Part shown: in pieces, positions 51,968 to 61,980 of the stretch | Numbering within the stretch: position 1 is the stretch's first letter | How the letters are laid out: every line of letters starts with the position of its first letter | Assembly: GCF_021653995.1 (NCBI RefSeq) | Contig: NZ_JAJJOZ010000004.1 | Location: 62,001 to 126,000, forward strand | Source of the DNA: Allopusillimonas lactea | GTDB taxonomy: Bacteria > Pseudomonadota > Gammaproteobacteria > Burkholderiales > Burkholderiaceae_B | DNA: 64,000 nt | Reading direction: 5' to 3' | Made by a program: the position numbers and the translations under genes | The notes under the pieces: model-generated | Database searches by the model: none | Told to the model about the DNA's origin: nothing | The model's input: only the letters and a program-made list of their open reading frames with translations

Positions 51968-53395
51968 TCAGAAGTTGAGCGTGCGCTTGTCGACGGCCAG
52001 CGCCGCTTCTTTCATGGCTTCGGACAGCGTGGGGTGCGCATGGCAAATGCGCGCGATGTCTTCGGCCGCGCCGCGGAATTCCATAATGGTAACCGCTTCG
52101 GCGATCAATTCGGAAGCCATGGGCCCGATGACGTGCACGCCCAGTACTTCATCCGTCTTGGCATCGGCAATCACCTTGACGAAACCGGTGGTGTCACCCA
52201 GCGCGCGAGCACGGCCATTGGCCATGAAGGGGAAGTTGCCGGCCTTATACTCACGGCCTTCGCTCTTGAGCTGCTGCTCGTTCTTGCCTACCCAGGCGAT
52301 CTCGGGGGAGGTATAGATCACGGAAGGGATAGTGCCGAAATTGACGTGGCCATGTTGCCCCGCAATACGCTCAGCCACCGCAACGCCTTCTTCTTCAGCC
52401 TTGTGAGCCAGCATGGGGCCGCGCACGACGTCACCCACCGCCCAGACGTTGGGCAGGTTGGTCCTGCACTCGTCGTCAACCACGATAAAGCCGCGCTCAT
52501 CGCGCTTCAGGCTTACGGCATCGACACCCAGGCCCTCGACATTGGGCACTCGGCCGATCGAAACGATCAGGTTGTCCACGGCCAGCTTCTGCTCGGCGCC
52601 AGCAGCGTCGGTATAGTTGACGGTAACGGTCTTGGCGGTCTGTTTGACCTCACCGATCTTCACGCCGGTCTGGATATTCAAGCCCTGCTTGGTGAATGCC
52701 TTGAGGGCTTCCTTGGCAACCTGCTGATCGACCACGGCCAGGAACTCAGGCATCGCTTCGAGCACGGTGACTTCGGCACCCAGGCGGCGCCAGACGCTGC
52801 CCAGCTCGAGGCCGATCACACCCGCCCCGATCACGCCCAGTTTCTTGGGGACAGCGGGAATGCGCAGCGCGCCATCGTTGGACAGAATCTGCTTTTCATC
52901 GAACGGCAGTCCAGGCAGCGCACGCGGCGACGAGCCCGTAGCGATGACAACATGTTTGGCGACCAGTTCTTCTTCGGCCTTGCCCGACACCTTGATGCTC
53001 CAGCCGCCGTCGACCTGTGCCGCGAACGAACCCGTGCCGTGGAAAAAGGTGACCTTGTTCTTCTTGAACAGGTACAGAATACCGTCGTTGTTCTGCTTGA
53101 CGACGGTATCCTTGCGGCCAATCAGCGTGTCCAGCTTGAGGCTCACGCCTTTCATCTCGATGCCGTGCTCGGCGAAATGGTGATTGGCCTGCTCGAAATG
53201 CTCGGACGACTGCAGCAGCGCCTTGGAGGGGATGCATCCCACATTGGTGCAGGTGCCGCCGGGGGCTGGCTTGCCGTCGCTGGTGCTCCAGGCATCGATG
53301 CATGCCACGCTCTGGCCAAGCTGGGCGGCACGGATAGCCGCAATATAACCGCCGGGGCCGGCACCGATAACGACTACGTCAAATTGTTTTGCCAT
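51968..53395 (-). CDS. lpdA: Dihydrolipoamide dehydrogenase (E3)
   Basis: This E3 has 475 residues from the ATG at 53395. The FAD motif VVVIGAGPGGYIAAIRAA is followed by the redox disulfide C49-TNVG-C54 and IPSKALL. A second nucleotide-binding motif (GVIGAGVIGLELGSVW) and the C-terminal His-Glu pair in CHAHPTLSEAM are present. It reoxidises lipoamide of the 2-oxoglutarate dehydrogenase complex. It is the third gene after odhA and odhB. The 180-base gap from odhB is GC-rich and has no gene. Confidence 0.97.
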   Translation of the reverse strand: MAKQFDVVVIGAGPGGYIAAIRAAQLGQSVACIDAWSTSDGKPAPGGTCTNVGCIPSKALLQSSEHFEQANHHFAEHGIEMKGVSLKLDTLIGRKDTVVKQNNDGILYLFKKNKVTFFHGTGSFAAQVDGGWSIKVSGKAEEELVAKHVVIATGSSPRALPGLPFDEKQILSNDGALRIPAVPKKLGVIGAGVIGLELGSVWRRLGAEVTVLEAMPEFLAVVDQQVAKEALKAFTKQGLNIQTGVKIGEVKQTAKTVTVNYTDAAGAEQKLAVDNLIVSIGRVPNVEGLGVDAVSLKRDERGFIVVDDECRTNLPNVWAVGDVVRGPMLAHKAEEEGVAVAERIAGQHGHVNFGTIPSVIYTSPEIAWVGKNEQQLKSEGREYKAGNFPFMANGRARALGDTTGFVKVIADAKTDEVLGVHVIGPMASELIAEAVTIMEFRGAAEDIARICHAHPTLSEAMKEAALAVDKRTLNF

Positions 53396-53575
53396 GTGAT
53401 TCTCGATAGATGGGTTGGCGCGGGCACGCGTGGCGCCCGCGAGGCGCGGCACCGCCCACGCCCGCATGGGGCGCCGGCGCATCCGCGTCCGGACAGTACA
53501 CTCGAAAAGGCCCCGGCCGGCGCACGCAAGACTGCATGCACCCCGGGGCCCGTTCAAGCCCTAGGCCTCATGTGC

Positions 53576-54778
53576 TCAGATATCCAGCAGCAGGCGTTGG
53601 GGATCTTCGAGCGCTTCCTTCATGGCCACCAGGGCCAGTACGGCTTCACGGCCATCGATGATACGGTGGTCGTATGACAGCGCCAGGTAGTTCATCGGGC
53701 GGATGACGATCTGGCCGTTCTCGACAACCGGGCGATCCTTGGTGGCGTGAATGCCCAGGATGGCCGATTGCGGCGGGTTGATGATGGGCGTGGAGAGCAT
53801 GGAGCCAAACACGCCGCCATTGGAAATGGAGAACGTACCGCCAGTGAGCTCTTCAAGGCCAAGCTTGCCGTCGCGGGCGCGGTTGCCGAAGTCGGCGATC
53901 TGCTTTTCGATGTCAGCGATAGAGAGCTGATCGGCGTTGCGCAGGATGGGCACCACCAGGCCGCGTGGGCTGCCGACAGCGATCCCGATATCGAAGTAGC
54001 CGTGGTAGATGATGTCTTTGCCATCGACGGAGGCGTTCACGACAGGATACTTCTTGAGTGCCGCAACAGCGGCCTTGACGAAGAACGAAGTAAAGCCCAG
54101 CTTGACGCCGTGCTCTTTTTCGAACTGGTCTTTGTATTGCTTGCGCAGGTCGAGAATGCCCTGCATGTTGACTTCGTTGAACGTTGTCAGGATGGCGTTT
54201 TCAGCTTGCGATTGCAGCAGGCGCTCGGCAACGCGGGCACGCAGGCGGCTCATCGGCACGCGCTGTTCGGGACGGCCATCCAGCGACAGTGTGGGCGGCG
54301 CAACGGGCGCAGCAGCTTTCTTGGCGGGAGCGGCACCCGCTTCCAGTGCGTCGCCCTTGGTGATGCGGCCACCGCGGCCGCTGCCTTCGACCGCCGAGGG
54401 ATCGATACCTTTCTCGGCCAGGATCTTGCCAGCGGCAGGCGAAGTGATCGCCGACGCGACGGGCGCGGCAGCGGCAGCGGCCGGCGCGGCTGCAGGCGCT
54501 GCCGCTTCGGCGGCCGGCGCTGCGGCAGTGGCTTTGCCTTCGGTATCGATGCGTGCAAGCACATCGCCCGAGGTGACGGTGCTGCCGTCGCCCTTCACGA
54601 TCTCCTTGAGCACGCCAGACGCAGGCGCGGGAACCTCCAGCACGACCTTGTCGGTTTCGACTTCAATCAGGATCTCGTCGGCTTCGACCGCTTCACCGGG
54701 CTGCTTCTTCCAATTGAGCAGGCTTGCCTCGGAGACAGACTCGGAAAGCTGGGGAACGAGAACGTCAGTAATTGCCAT
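53576..54778 (-). CDS. odhB: 2-oxoglutarate dehydrogenase E2, dihydrolipoyl succinyltransferase
   Basis: The E2 has 400 residues: a lipoyl domain with K44 in EVETDKVVLEV, an Ala/Pro linker, the E3-binding domain (SPAAGKILAEKGIDPSAVEGSGRGGRITKGD, split by positions), and the catalytic domain ending YDHRIIDGREA with H371 and D375. It transfers the succinyl group to CoA. It lies 36 bases after odhA and before lpd. Confidence 0.97.
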   Translation of the reverse strand: MAITDVLVPQLSESVSEASLLNWKKQPGEAVEADEILIEVETDKVVLEVPAPASGVLKEIVKGDGSTVTSGDVLARIDTEGKATAAAPAAEAAAPAAAPAAAAAAPVASAITSPAAGKILAEKGIDPSAVEGSGRGGRITKGDALEAGAAPAKKAAAPVAPPTLSLDGRPEQRVPMSRLRARVAERLLQSQAENAILTTFNEVNMQGILDLRKQYKDQFEKEHGVKLGFTSFFVKAAVAALKKYPVVNASVDGKDIIYHGYFDIGIAVGSPRGLVVPILRNADQLSIADIEKQIADFGNRARDGKLGLEELTGGTFSISNGGVFGSMLSTPIINPPQSAILGIHATKDRPVVENGQIVIRPMNYLALSYDHRIIDGREAVLALVAMKEALEDPQRLLLDI

Positions 54779-54814
54779 GATGATTATTCCGTGGTGTAAG
54801 TATTGGATGCGTGA

Positions 54815-57685
54815 TTACTTGGTCAGCATGAAGCCCTTGAAGCGGGGCGCAAACGCCTGCTCGATCAGGTTGCGCTGCTGCTCCTGGTGCTTGGCGAGAT
54901 AACCGACCGCGGGCGACGCGGACGCGGGGCGGCCCGCATAACCAAGCTTCTGGCCGTCTGCCATATTCTCGTACAGGTGATGCTGGATGTAGAACCAGGG
55001 GCCCTGGTTCTGGGGTTCATCCTGCGTCCAGACGATTTCACGCGCGTTGGAGTACTTCTGCAGCTCGGCCTGGAACGCCTTGTGCGCGAACGGATACAGC
55101 TGTTCAACACGAATAATGGCAACGTCCTTGCGGCCGGCTTCGTCACGGGCATGGACCAGGTCGTAGTACACCTTGCCAGAGCAGACGAGCACGCGCTTGA
55201 CGCCTTCGGCGTCCAGCGTGGCGTCCTGCTCGCCGATGACGGGCAGGAACTGACCGGTGGCCAGGTCGGACAACGGCGACGTGGCCGCCTTGTTGCGCAG
55301 GAGCGACTTGGGCGTGAAAATGACCAGCGGCTTGCGGAAGGGCCGGATCATCTGGCGGCGCAGCAGGTGGAAGATCTGCGAACCATTGGTAGGCTGCACC
55401 ACCTGAATATTGTTGTCGGCGCACAGTTGCAGGAAGCGCTCGATGCGGGCCGAGGAGTGCTCGGGGCCTTGGCCTTCATAGCCGTGCGGCAGCATCATGG
55501 TCAGCCCGCACTGGCGGCCCCACTTGGCCTCGCCAGAGGTAATGAACTGGTCGATCACCACCTGGGCGCCGTTGACGAAGTCGCCGAACTGAGCTTCCCA
55601 GATCGTTAGCGTATTGGGTTCGGCCGTCGCGTAACCATACTCGAAACCCAGCACTGCCTCTTCGGACAGCACCGAATCGATCACGGTGAATGGGGCCTGG
55701 CTGTCGGACACGTTCTGCAGCGGGATATACGTGCCGTCGTCCCAGCGCTCGCGCTTCTGGTCATGCAACACGGCGTGCCGGTGCGTGAACGTGCCGCGGC
55801 CCGAGTCCTGGCCCGTGATGCGGATAGCGTAGCCACTGGACACCAGCGTTGCGAATGCCAGATGCTCACCCATGCCCCAGTCAACATTGATCTCACCGTG
55901 GGCCATTTTGCGGCGGTCGGCCAGCAGCTTGTTGACCAGCATATGCGGCGTGAAGTTCTCCGGCACCATGGTGATGCGCTCGCCGATGCGGGTAAGCTCC
56001 GCCAACGGCACCGCAGTGTCGGCAACATCGGTCCATTTGGCGCCCAGGAAGGGCGACCAATCGGTAGCGTGCTTGTTCTTGTAGTCGGTAAGCACGGGCT
56101 CAATGGTGCGCTGGCCATCCTCCATGAGCTGGCGGTAGGCCTTGACCATCTGCTCGGGCTCGTCTTCGGCCAGCACGCCTTGGGCGACGAGCTTGTCGGC
56201 ATACACCTTCCGGGTACCGGGATGCTTGCCAATGCTCTTGTACATCAGCGGCTGGGTGAGTGCGGGGGTGTCTTGCTCGTTGTGGCCCAGCTTGCGGAAG
56301 CAAACGATATCGACCACGACATCGTGCTTGAATTTCATGCGGTATTCCAGCGCCAGCTGGGTCACGAACACAACCGCTTCGGGATCGTCGCCATTGACGT
56401 GGAAGACCGGCGCCTCAATCATCTTGACCACATCGGTGCAATACAGCGTCGAACGCGTGTCGCGCGGATCAGACGTGGTGAAACCAATCTGGTTGTTGAT
56501 GACGATGTGCAGCGTGCCGCCCGTGCCGTAGCCACGCGTCTGGGCCAGGTTGAGCGTTTCCATGACCACACCCTGTCCGGCGAAAGCTGCGTCACCGTGC
56601 ACCAGCACGGGCAGCACCTGCGAGCCATCCTCGTCATTGCGACGATCTTGGCGGGCACGCACGCTGCCCTCGACCACGGGATTGACGATTTCGAGGTGGG
56701 ACGGGTTGAAGGCCAGCGACAGGTGTACTGGGCCGCCGCGCGTGGACAGATCACTGGAGAAACCGTTGTGGTATTTCACGTCGCCATCGGTAAGGCCTTC
56801 GGCGTGCTTGCCTTCGAACTCGGCGAACAAGTCGCCGGGCATCTTGCCCATGATGTTGACCAGCATGTTCAGGCGGCCGCGGTGGGCCATGCCAACCACG
56901 ATTTCCTGAATACCGTTTTCGCCGGCATTGTGCACAACCTCGTCCATCGAGGCAATGAAGCTTTCTCCGCCTTCGAGCGAGAAACGCTTCTGGCCGACGT
57001 ACTTGGTGTGCAGGAAGCGCTCGAGACCTTCGGCTTCGGTGATCTGCTGCAGGATATGGCGCTTGCGGTCGGCGTCGAAAGCCGGCACGCCCAGCGTGGA
57101 CTCGAGGCGCTCCTGGATCCAGCGCTTGGCGGTCGGATCGGAGATATGCATGAACTCGGCGCCGATGGAGCGGCAATAGGTGTCACGCAAAGCCTTGAGC
57201 ATGTCGCGCATGGTCATGGTATCGGCTTTGGTGAAATACGTGTTGGTGGCAGCGTATACCTGGTCAAGATCGGCTTCGGTCAGGCCGTAGAACGCGGGAT
57301 CGAGTTCGGGGATGATCGGGCGGTCGCGGCGCTTGAGCGGATCAAGCTCGGCAAACCGTACGCCCAGCGAACGGTAGGCGGCGATAATGGACTGCACATA
57401 CAGTTGCTTACCGGCAATCGCCAGGTCGCTTTTGTTGACCTTGGCCAGGAAGGCATTAGCCTTGGCGCGCTGGGCAAAGGACTCGACAACCGGCGCATGG
57501 GCCTGGTCGCGCGTGGCCTCATTGCCGTCGGTGGCAGGCTGATGCTGGAGCTGGTCGAAATATGTGCGCCATTGTTCGGCGATAGAACCTGGATTATCGA
57601 GGTAGGCTTCGTAGAGCTCCTCGACATAAGGGGCATTGCTGCCGAACAGGTATGAATTGGATAGGAGTTCTTTTTCCGATGACAT
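54815..57685 (-). CDS. odhA: 2-oxoglutarate dehydrogenase E1
   Basis: The thiamine-diphosphate-dependent E1 has 956 residues from the ATG at 57685, with AGGTGAAG before it; a GTG five codons earlier is possible but less likely. The N-terminal NSYLFGSNAPYVEELYEAYL, the TPP region (HGDAAFAGQGVVMETLNLAQ, FVNGDDPEAV-like HVNGDDPEAVVFV) and the C-terminal transketolase-like part are all present. It decarboxylates 2-oxoglutarate and succinylates the E2 lipoyl group. It heads odhA-odhB-lpd. Confidence 0.97.
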   Translation of the reverse strand: MSSEKELLSNSYLFGSNAPYVEELYEAYLDNPGSIAEQWRTYFDQLQHQPATDGNEATRDQAHAPVVESFAQRAKANAFLAKVNKSDLAIAGKQLYVQSIIAAYRSLGVRFAELDPLKRRDRPIIPELDPAFYGLTEADLDQVYAATNTYFTKADTMTMRDMLKALRDTYCRSIGAEFMHISDPTAKRWIQERLESTLGVPAFDADRKRHILQQITEAEGLERFLHTKYVGQKRFSLEGGESFIASMDEVVHNAGENGIQEIVVGMAHRGRLNMLVNIMGKMPGDLFAEFEGKHAEGLTDGDVKYHNGFSSDLSTRGGPVHLSLAFNPSHLEIVNPVVEGSVRARQDRRNDEDGSQVLPVLVHGDAAFAGQGVVMETLNLAQTRGYGTGGTLHIVINNQIGFTTSDPRDTRSTLYCTDVVKMIEAPVFHVNGDDPEAVVFVTQLALEYRMKFKHDVVVDIVCFRKLGHNEQDTPALTQPLMYKSIGKHPGTRKVYADKLVAQGVLAEDEPEQMVKAYRQLMEDGQRTIEPVLTDYKNKHATDWSPFLGAKWTDVADTAVPLAELTRIGERITMVPENFTPHMLVNKLLADRRKMAHGEINVDWGMGEHLAFATLVSSGYAIRITGQDSGRGTFTHRHAVLHDQKRERWDDGTYIPLQNVSDSQAPFTVIDSVLSEEAVLGFEYGYATAEPNTLTIWEAQFGDFVNGAQVVIDQFITSGEAKWGRQCGLTMMLPHGYEGQGPEHSSARIERFLQLCADNNIQVVQPTNGSQIFHLLRRQMIRPFRKPLVIFTPKSLLRNKAATSPLSDLATGQFLPVIGEQDATLDAEGVKRVLVCSGKVYYDLVHARDEAGRKDVAIIRVEQLYPFAHKAFQAELQKYSNAREIVWTQDEPQNQGPWFYIQHHLYENMADGQKLGYAGRPASASPAVGYLAKHQEQQRNLIEQAFAPRFKGFMLTK

Positions 57686-57820
57686 AGATATACGCTTCAC
57701 CTAACCGAGCGTCTCGCTCGTTACGATGCAGGACAACCTTCCGCGACACGGCCAGACCGGATAGCGGATAGCGGGGCAGAAGGCAACGTGTACGACGCCT
57801 TGAATAGCCGTAGTGCGGCT

Positions 57821-57849
57821 AGTATACCCTTGAAGCGGTGAAGGGATAA
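57821..57849 (-). promoter_or_regulatory. Possible promoter of odhA-odhB-lpd
   Basis: On the minus strand TATACT (57821-57826, five of six) lies 17 bases from a weak -35 TTATCC (57844-57849). It is about 135 bases upstream of the odhA start. A small CGAGCG-TCT-CGCTCG hairpin (57706-57720) sits in the leader near the ribosome-binding site. Confidence 0.4.
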
Positions 57850-58184
57850 GCCTGCGGTTCGAAATCCAGGATTATTCTGGTAAAGCGCCGACTGTGTGTT
57901 GGCTATATCAAACACAGCGCGGTTTTCTCGAGCATGGCGTGGCTTTATGCATTATGCATCATGTGCTCATACGCCATGTGCCGTATTACTATTTCTATTG
58001 CTTTCCTTGCCGCCTCCTTCTGTATAGTATCTCTCCCGGCTCAAAATACGCGCACGAATCCGCGATTTTTTATGCAGCAATGCGGCATATTCGATGCATA
58101 TTTATGTTTCTGCATTTTTGGGTGCAGAATAAATGCCGAACAGCACTATATTCATTCATTTAGCAACTCGAGGAGTTTTCCCAT
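57850..58184. promoter_or_regulatory. AT-rich maeB upstream region with a leader hairpin
   Basis: This divergent odhA/maeB gap is the longest AT-rich stretch outside the taurine locus. On the plus strand TTCTGCA and TGCAGAA (58108-58129) form a hairpin. It is extended, after a 3-base bulge, by ATTTA with TAAAT, spanning about 58099-58136. GAGGAG precedes the maeB start. Short frames here (57894-58163 and 57934-58401) have no coding character that I trust. Confidence 0.4.
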
Positions 58185-60482
58185 ATGGATGCCAAAGCCG
58201 ATCTGGAGAAGCGGGCGCTGGATTACCACGCCTATCCGTCCCCCGGTAAAGTTTCAGTCGTCCCCACCAAGCCGCTGGCCAACCAGGACGATCTGTCCCT
58301 CGCCTATTCTCCCGGCGTGGCATACGCTTGCACAACCATACACAGCCAAGGTGAAGACGCGGCCTCGATGTACACCTCCCGCTCCAACCTTGTGGGGGTG
58401 ATCACCAACGGCACCGCCGTGCTGGGCTTGGGCAACATTGGCCCGCTGGCCGCCAAGCCGGTCATGGAAGGCAAGGGTTGCCTGTTCAAGAAGTTCGCCG
58501 GCATCGATGTTTTCGACATCGAGCTGGCCGAGAACGACCCGGACAAGCTTGTTGACATCATCGCCGCGCTGGAGCCCACGCTGGGCGGCGTCAACCTCGA
58601 GGACATCAAGGCGCCCGAATGCTTCTACATCGAGAAGAAGCTGCGCGAGCGCATGAAAATACCCGTGTTCCACGACGATCAGCATGGCACGGCCATCATT
58701 TCGTCCGCCGCAGTGCTCAACGGCCTGAAGGTGGTCAACAAGCAGATCGGCGACGTCAAGCTGGTATGCTCGGGCGCCGGGGCGGCCGCCATCGCCTGCC
58801 TGGACCTGATGGTCAAGCTGGGCATCAAGCGCAGCAATATCTTCGTGGTCGACTCGCGCGGCGTGATCCGCGAGGGCCGCGAAGAAAACATGGAGCCCAA
58901 CAAAGCCCGCTATGCGCAAAAGACCGATGCGCGCACCCTGGCCGATGTCTGCGTGGACGCCGACGTATTCCTGGGCTGCTCGGCGCCCGGCGTACTCACC
59001 GCCGACATGGTCAAGACCATGGCTGCCAGCCCGCTGATTCTCGCGCTGGCCAACCCAGAGCCCGAAATCCGGCCTGAAGTCGCGAAAGCAGCCCGCCCTG
59101 ATTGCATCATTGCTACCGGCCGCTCCGACTATCCCAATCAAGTCAACAACGTTCTTTGCTTTCCGTTCATCTTCCGCGGTGCGCTTGATTGCGGTGCAAC
59201 CGTCATCAATGAGGAGATGAAGCTCGCCTGCGTCAAGGCCATCGCCGAGCTGGCCCAGGCCGAACAAAACGATGAAGTGGCCATGGCCTACGCGGGCCAG
59301 GACTTGAGCTTCGGCCCCGATTACATCATCCCAAAACCCTTCGACTCACGCCTGATCGTCAAGATCGCACCCGCCATTGCCGAGGCCGCCGCGGCGTCGG
59401 GCGTCGCCCGCCGCCCCATCGAAGACCTGGAAGCCTATCGCCAGAAGCTGATGACGCTGGTGTATCACACGGGCCAACTCATGCGCCCGCTGTTCCAGCA
59501 GGCCAAAAGCGCCCCCAAACGCGTCATCTATGCCGACGGTGAAGACGAACGCGTCCTGCGCGCGGCCCAGACCGTGGTGGACGAGAACATTGCCCGCCCC
59601 ATTCTGGTCGGACGCCCCACTGTCATTGACATGCGTATCAAGAAGTTCGGCCTGAGACTGGCTGTGGGCCGGGATATCGAGATTGTCGATCCCGAGGACG
59701 ACGCACGCTTCAATGAAACCTGGTCGGCGTACTATAAGCTCAAGGGCCGCGATGGTGTCACACCCGATATCGCCAAGGCCATGATCCGCAAGCACAACTC
59801 GCTGATCGGGGTGATGCTGCTGCAGCGCGGAGATGCTGATGCCATGATCTGCGGGGTCAGCAGCCGCTTCGACAACCAGCTCAAGTATGTGGACGAGGTG
59901 ATAGGCCTGAAGCCGGGTGTGAAAACCTATGCGGCCATGAACGTGCTGATGCTGCCCACGCAAACACTGTTCATCTGCGACACGCATGTCAACGAAGACC
60001 CCACTGCGGAACAGATCGCCGACATGACCATCCAGGCTGCGGCAGAGATGCAGCGCTTCGGCATCGTCCCGAAAATCGCCCTGCTCTCGCACTCGAACTT
60101 CGGCAGCCGCGTAAGCGCATCGTCGCGCAAGATGGCCGAAGCGCGCAAGATCCTGGCCGAGCGCGCGCCCACGCTGGAAGTCGACGGCGAAATGCATGCC
60201 GACTCCGCGCTATCGGAGCAGATCCGCCTGAAAGCCTTTCCTGACTCTACGCTCAAGGGGCCGGCCAATCTGCTGATCGCGCCAAACCTGGATGCCGGCA
60301 ACATTACCTACAACATGTTGAAGATGACGGGCAGCCACGGCGTCACCATGGGCCCCATCCTGCTGGGCGCCGCGCGTCCCGTGCATATCCTGACTACTTC
60401 CTCCACCGTGCGTCGCATCGTCAATATGACGACGCTCGCAGTCGTGGACGCGCAGCAGGAAGCTGGACAGGTCACGCTGTAA
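58185..60482 (+). CDS. maeB: NADP-dependent malic enzyme with phosphotransacetylase-like domain
   Basis: This 765-residue MaeB-type enzyme decarboxylates malate to pyruvate. The N-terminal malic domain (LAYSPGVAYAC, FHDDQHGTAIISSAAVLNG) and NAD(P)-binding domain (VCSGAGAAAIACLDLMVKLG) fill about residues 1-420. A PTA-like domain fills the rest (YADGEDERVLRAAQ, HSNFGSR, GPANLLIAPNLDAGNI). In studied MaeB proteins that domain is not catalytic but mediates acetyl-CoA inhibition and oligomerisation. The gene is divergent from odhA and convergent with gltA. Confidence 0.95.
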   Translation: MDAKADLEKRALDYHAYPSPGKVSVVPTKPLANQDDLSLAYSPGVAYACTTIHSQGEDAASMYTSRSNLVGVITNGTAVLGLGNIGPLAAKPVMEGKGCLFKKFAGIDVFDIELAENDPDKLVDIIAALEPTLGGVNLEDIKAPECFYIEKKLRERMKIPVFHDDQHGTAIISSAAVLNGLKVVNKQIGDVKLVCSGAGAAAIACLDLMVKLGIKRSNIFVVDSRGVIREGREENMEPNKARYAQKTDARTLADVCVDADVFLGCSAPGVLTADMVKTMAASPLILALANPEPEIRPEVAKAARPDCIIATGRSDYPNQVNNVLCFPFIFRGALDCGATVINEEMKLACVKAIAELAQAEQNDEVAMAYAGQDLSFGPDYIIPKPFDSRLIVKIAPAIAEAAAASGVARRPIEDLEAYRQKLMTLVYHTGQLMRPLFQQAKSAPKRVIYADGEDERVLRAAQTVVDENIARPILVGRPTVIDMRIKKFGLRLAVGRDIEIVDPEDDARFNETWSAYYKLKGRDGVTPDIAKAMIRKHNSLIGVMLLQRGDADAMICGVSSRFDNQLKYVDEVIGLKPGVKTYAAMNVLMLPTQTLFICDTHVNEDPTAEQIADMTIQAAAEMQRFGIVPKIALLSHSNFGSRVSASSRKMAEARKILAERAPTLEVDGEMHADSALSEQIRLKAFPDSTLKGPANLLIAPNLDAGNITYNMLKMTGSHGVTMGPILLGAARPVHILTTSSTVRRIVNMTTLAVVDAQQEAGQVTL

Positions 60483-60559
60483 GCGTATAAGCGCAGAGGT
60501 GGCGGCTGTCTGTGGCAGCCCCCCTCTGCCAAGGCTGCTGCGCAGCCATCATCGAGCCT

Positions 60560-60599
60560 GCAAAAAACCCGAGCGCCACCAGGCGCTCGGGTTTTTTGC
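60560..60599. terminator. Strong bidirectional terminator between maeB and gltA
   Basis: An 18-bp perfect stem (60560-60577 with 60582-60599) and a 4-base loop is bounded by A6 and T6 runs. It ends maeB on the plus strand and the sdh-gltA transcript on the minus strand. Confidence 0.88.
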
Positions 60600-60657
60600 G
60601 GGAGCGGATGCACCCCACGCAGACCGCCAGGCTCGCGCCCGGCAGGCCGGCAATGGC

Positions 60658-61962
60658 TTAACGCGAGCCTTTGATGTCGCGCTCTTGCGCGCCAACGTAC
60701 AGCTGGCGCGGACGGCCGATCTTGTAGTCGGGGTCGGACAACATTTCGTTCCATTGCGCAATCCAGCCCACGGTGCGGGCCAGCGCGAAGATGGCCGTGA
60801 ACAGCGAGGTGGGGATGCCGATGGCGCGCTGGACGATGCCCGAGTAGAAGTCGACATTGGGGTACAGCTTGCGCTGGACAAAGTAGTCGTCTTCGAGGGC
60901 GATGCGTTCGAGCTCCATGGCCAGCTTGAACAGCGGATCATTTTCCAGGCCCAGTGCGGACAGCACTTCCTTGCAGGTTTCCTGCATGAGCTTGGCCCGG
61001 GGATCGTAGTTCTTGTAGACGCGGTGGCCAAAGCCCATCAGGCGCACGCCCGAGTTCTTGTCCTTGACCTTTTCCATGAACTCGCCGACCTTGGCCACAC
61101 CGCCATTCGCCTGCAGTTCTTCGAGCATCTGCAGGCACGCTTCGTTGGCGCCGCCGTGGGCGGGGCCCCACAGGCATGCCACACCAGCCGCAATGGCGGC
61201 AAACGGGTTGGTGCCCGAGGAGCCGCACAGACGCACTGTGGAGGTGGATGCGTTCTGCTCGTGGTCGGCATGCAGAATGAAGATGCGATCAAGCGCGCGC
61301 TCGACAACTTCATTCACCTTGTACTCTTCGCACGGGGTGGCGAACATCATGCGCAGAAAGTTGCCGGTGTAGGACAGGTCGTTCTGCGGATAGATGAAAG
61401 GCTGGCCCTGCGAGTACTTGTACGCCATGGCGACCAGCGTAGGCATCTTGGCGATCAGGCGGATGGCCGAGACGTGACGATGGTGCGCATTGGTGATGTC
61501 GGTGGAGTCGTGGTAGAAGGCGGACAGCGCGCCGACCAGGCCGGTGAGCACGGCCATGGGGTGCGCGTCGCGGCGGAACCCGCGCAGGAAGAAATGCAAT
61601 TGCTCATGCACCATGGTGTGGTGCGTGACCAGGGAGTCAAACTCTTGCTTCTGCGTGCCATCAGGCAGGTCGCCGTTCAGGATCAGGTAGCAGATATCGA
61701 GAAAGTCGCATTTTTGCGCCAATTGCTCGATCGGATAGCCACGATACAGAAGCTGGCCCTTGTCGCCGTCGATATAGGTAATGCCCGATTCGCACGAGGC
61801 TGTCGAGAGAAAACCGGGATCGTAGGTGAACATCCCGCTCTGACCGTAGAGCTTGCGAATGTCGATGACGTCTGGCCCTACCGTACCCTGGTAGACCGGA
61901 AACTCGATTGATGGGCTGCCGTCGGTGAACGACAGCGTCGCCTTCTTGTCTGACAATTGCAT
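60658..61962 (-). CDS. gltA: Citrate synthase
   Basis: This type II (hexameric, NADH-sensitive class) citrate synthase has 434 residues. The catalytic histidines are in ILHADHEQNASTSTVRL and GFGHRVYKNYDPRA, and the aspartate is in the NVDFYSG region. An N-terminal beta domain (SFTDGSPSIEFPVYQGTVGPD) is present as in E. coli GltA. It is the last gene of sdhA-sdhB-sdhE-gltA, 18 bases after sdhE. Confidence 0.98.
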   Translation of the reverse strand: MQLSDKKATLSFTDGSPSIEFPVYQGTVGPDVIDIRKLYGQSGMFTYDPGFLSTASCESGITYIDGDKGQLLYRGYPIEQLAQKCDFLDICYLILNGDLPDGTQKQEFDSLVTHHTMVHEQLHFFLRGFRRDAHPMAVLTGLVGALSAFYHDSTDITNAHHRHVSAIRLIAKMPTLVAMAYKYSQGQPFIYPQNDLSYTGNFLRMMFATPCEEYKVNEVVERALDRIFILHADHEQNASTSTVRLCGSSGTNPFAAIAAGVACLWGPAHGGANEACLQMLEELQANGGVAKVGEFMEKVKDKNSGVRLMGFGHRVYKNYDPRAKLMQETCKEVLSALGLENDPLFKLAMELERIALEDDYFVQRKLYPNVDFYSGIVQRAIGIPTSLFTAIFALARTVGWIAQWNEMLSDPDYKIGRPRQLYVGAQERDIKGSR

Positions 61963-61980
61963 TAGTAGCTTCCTTATAAA

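Noticed and set aside
51821..57655. Long plus-strand frames opposite lpd (618 residues) and odhA (630 residues)
   Set aside because: Both are antisense shadows of well-conserved TCA genes.
57894..58401. Small plus-strand frames upstream of maeB
   Set aside because: They lie in an AT-rich promoter region, one runs into maeB out of frame, and there is no ribosome-binding site or recognisable fold.
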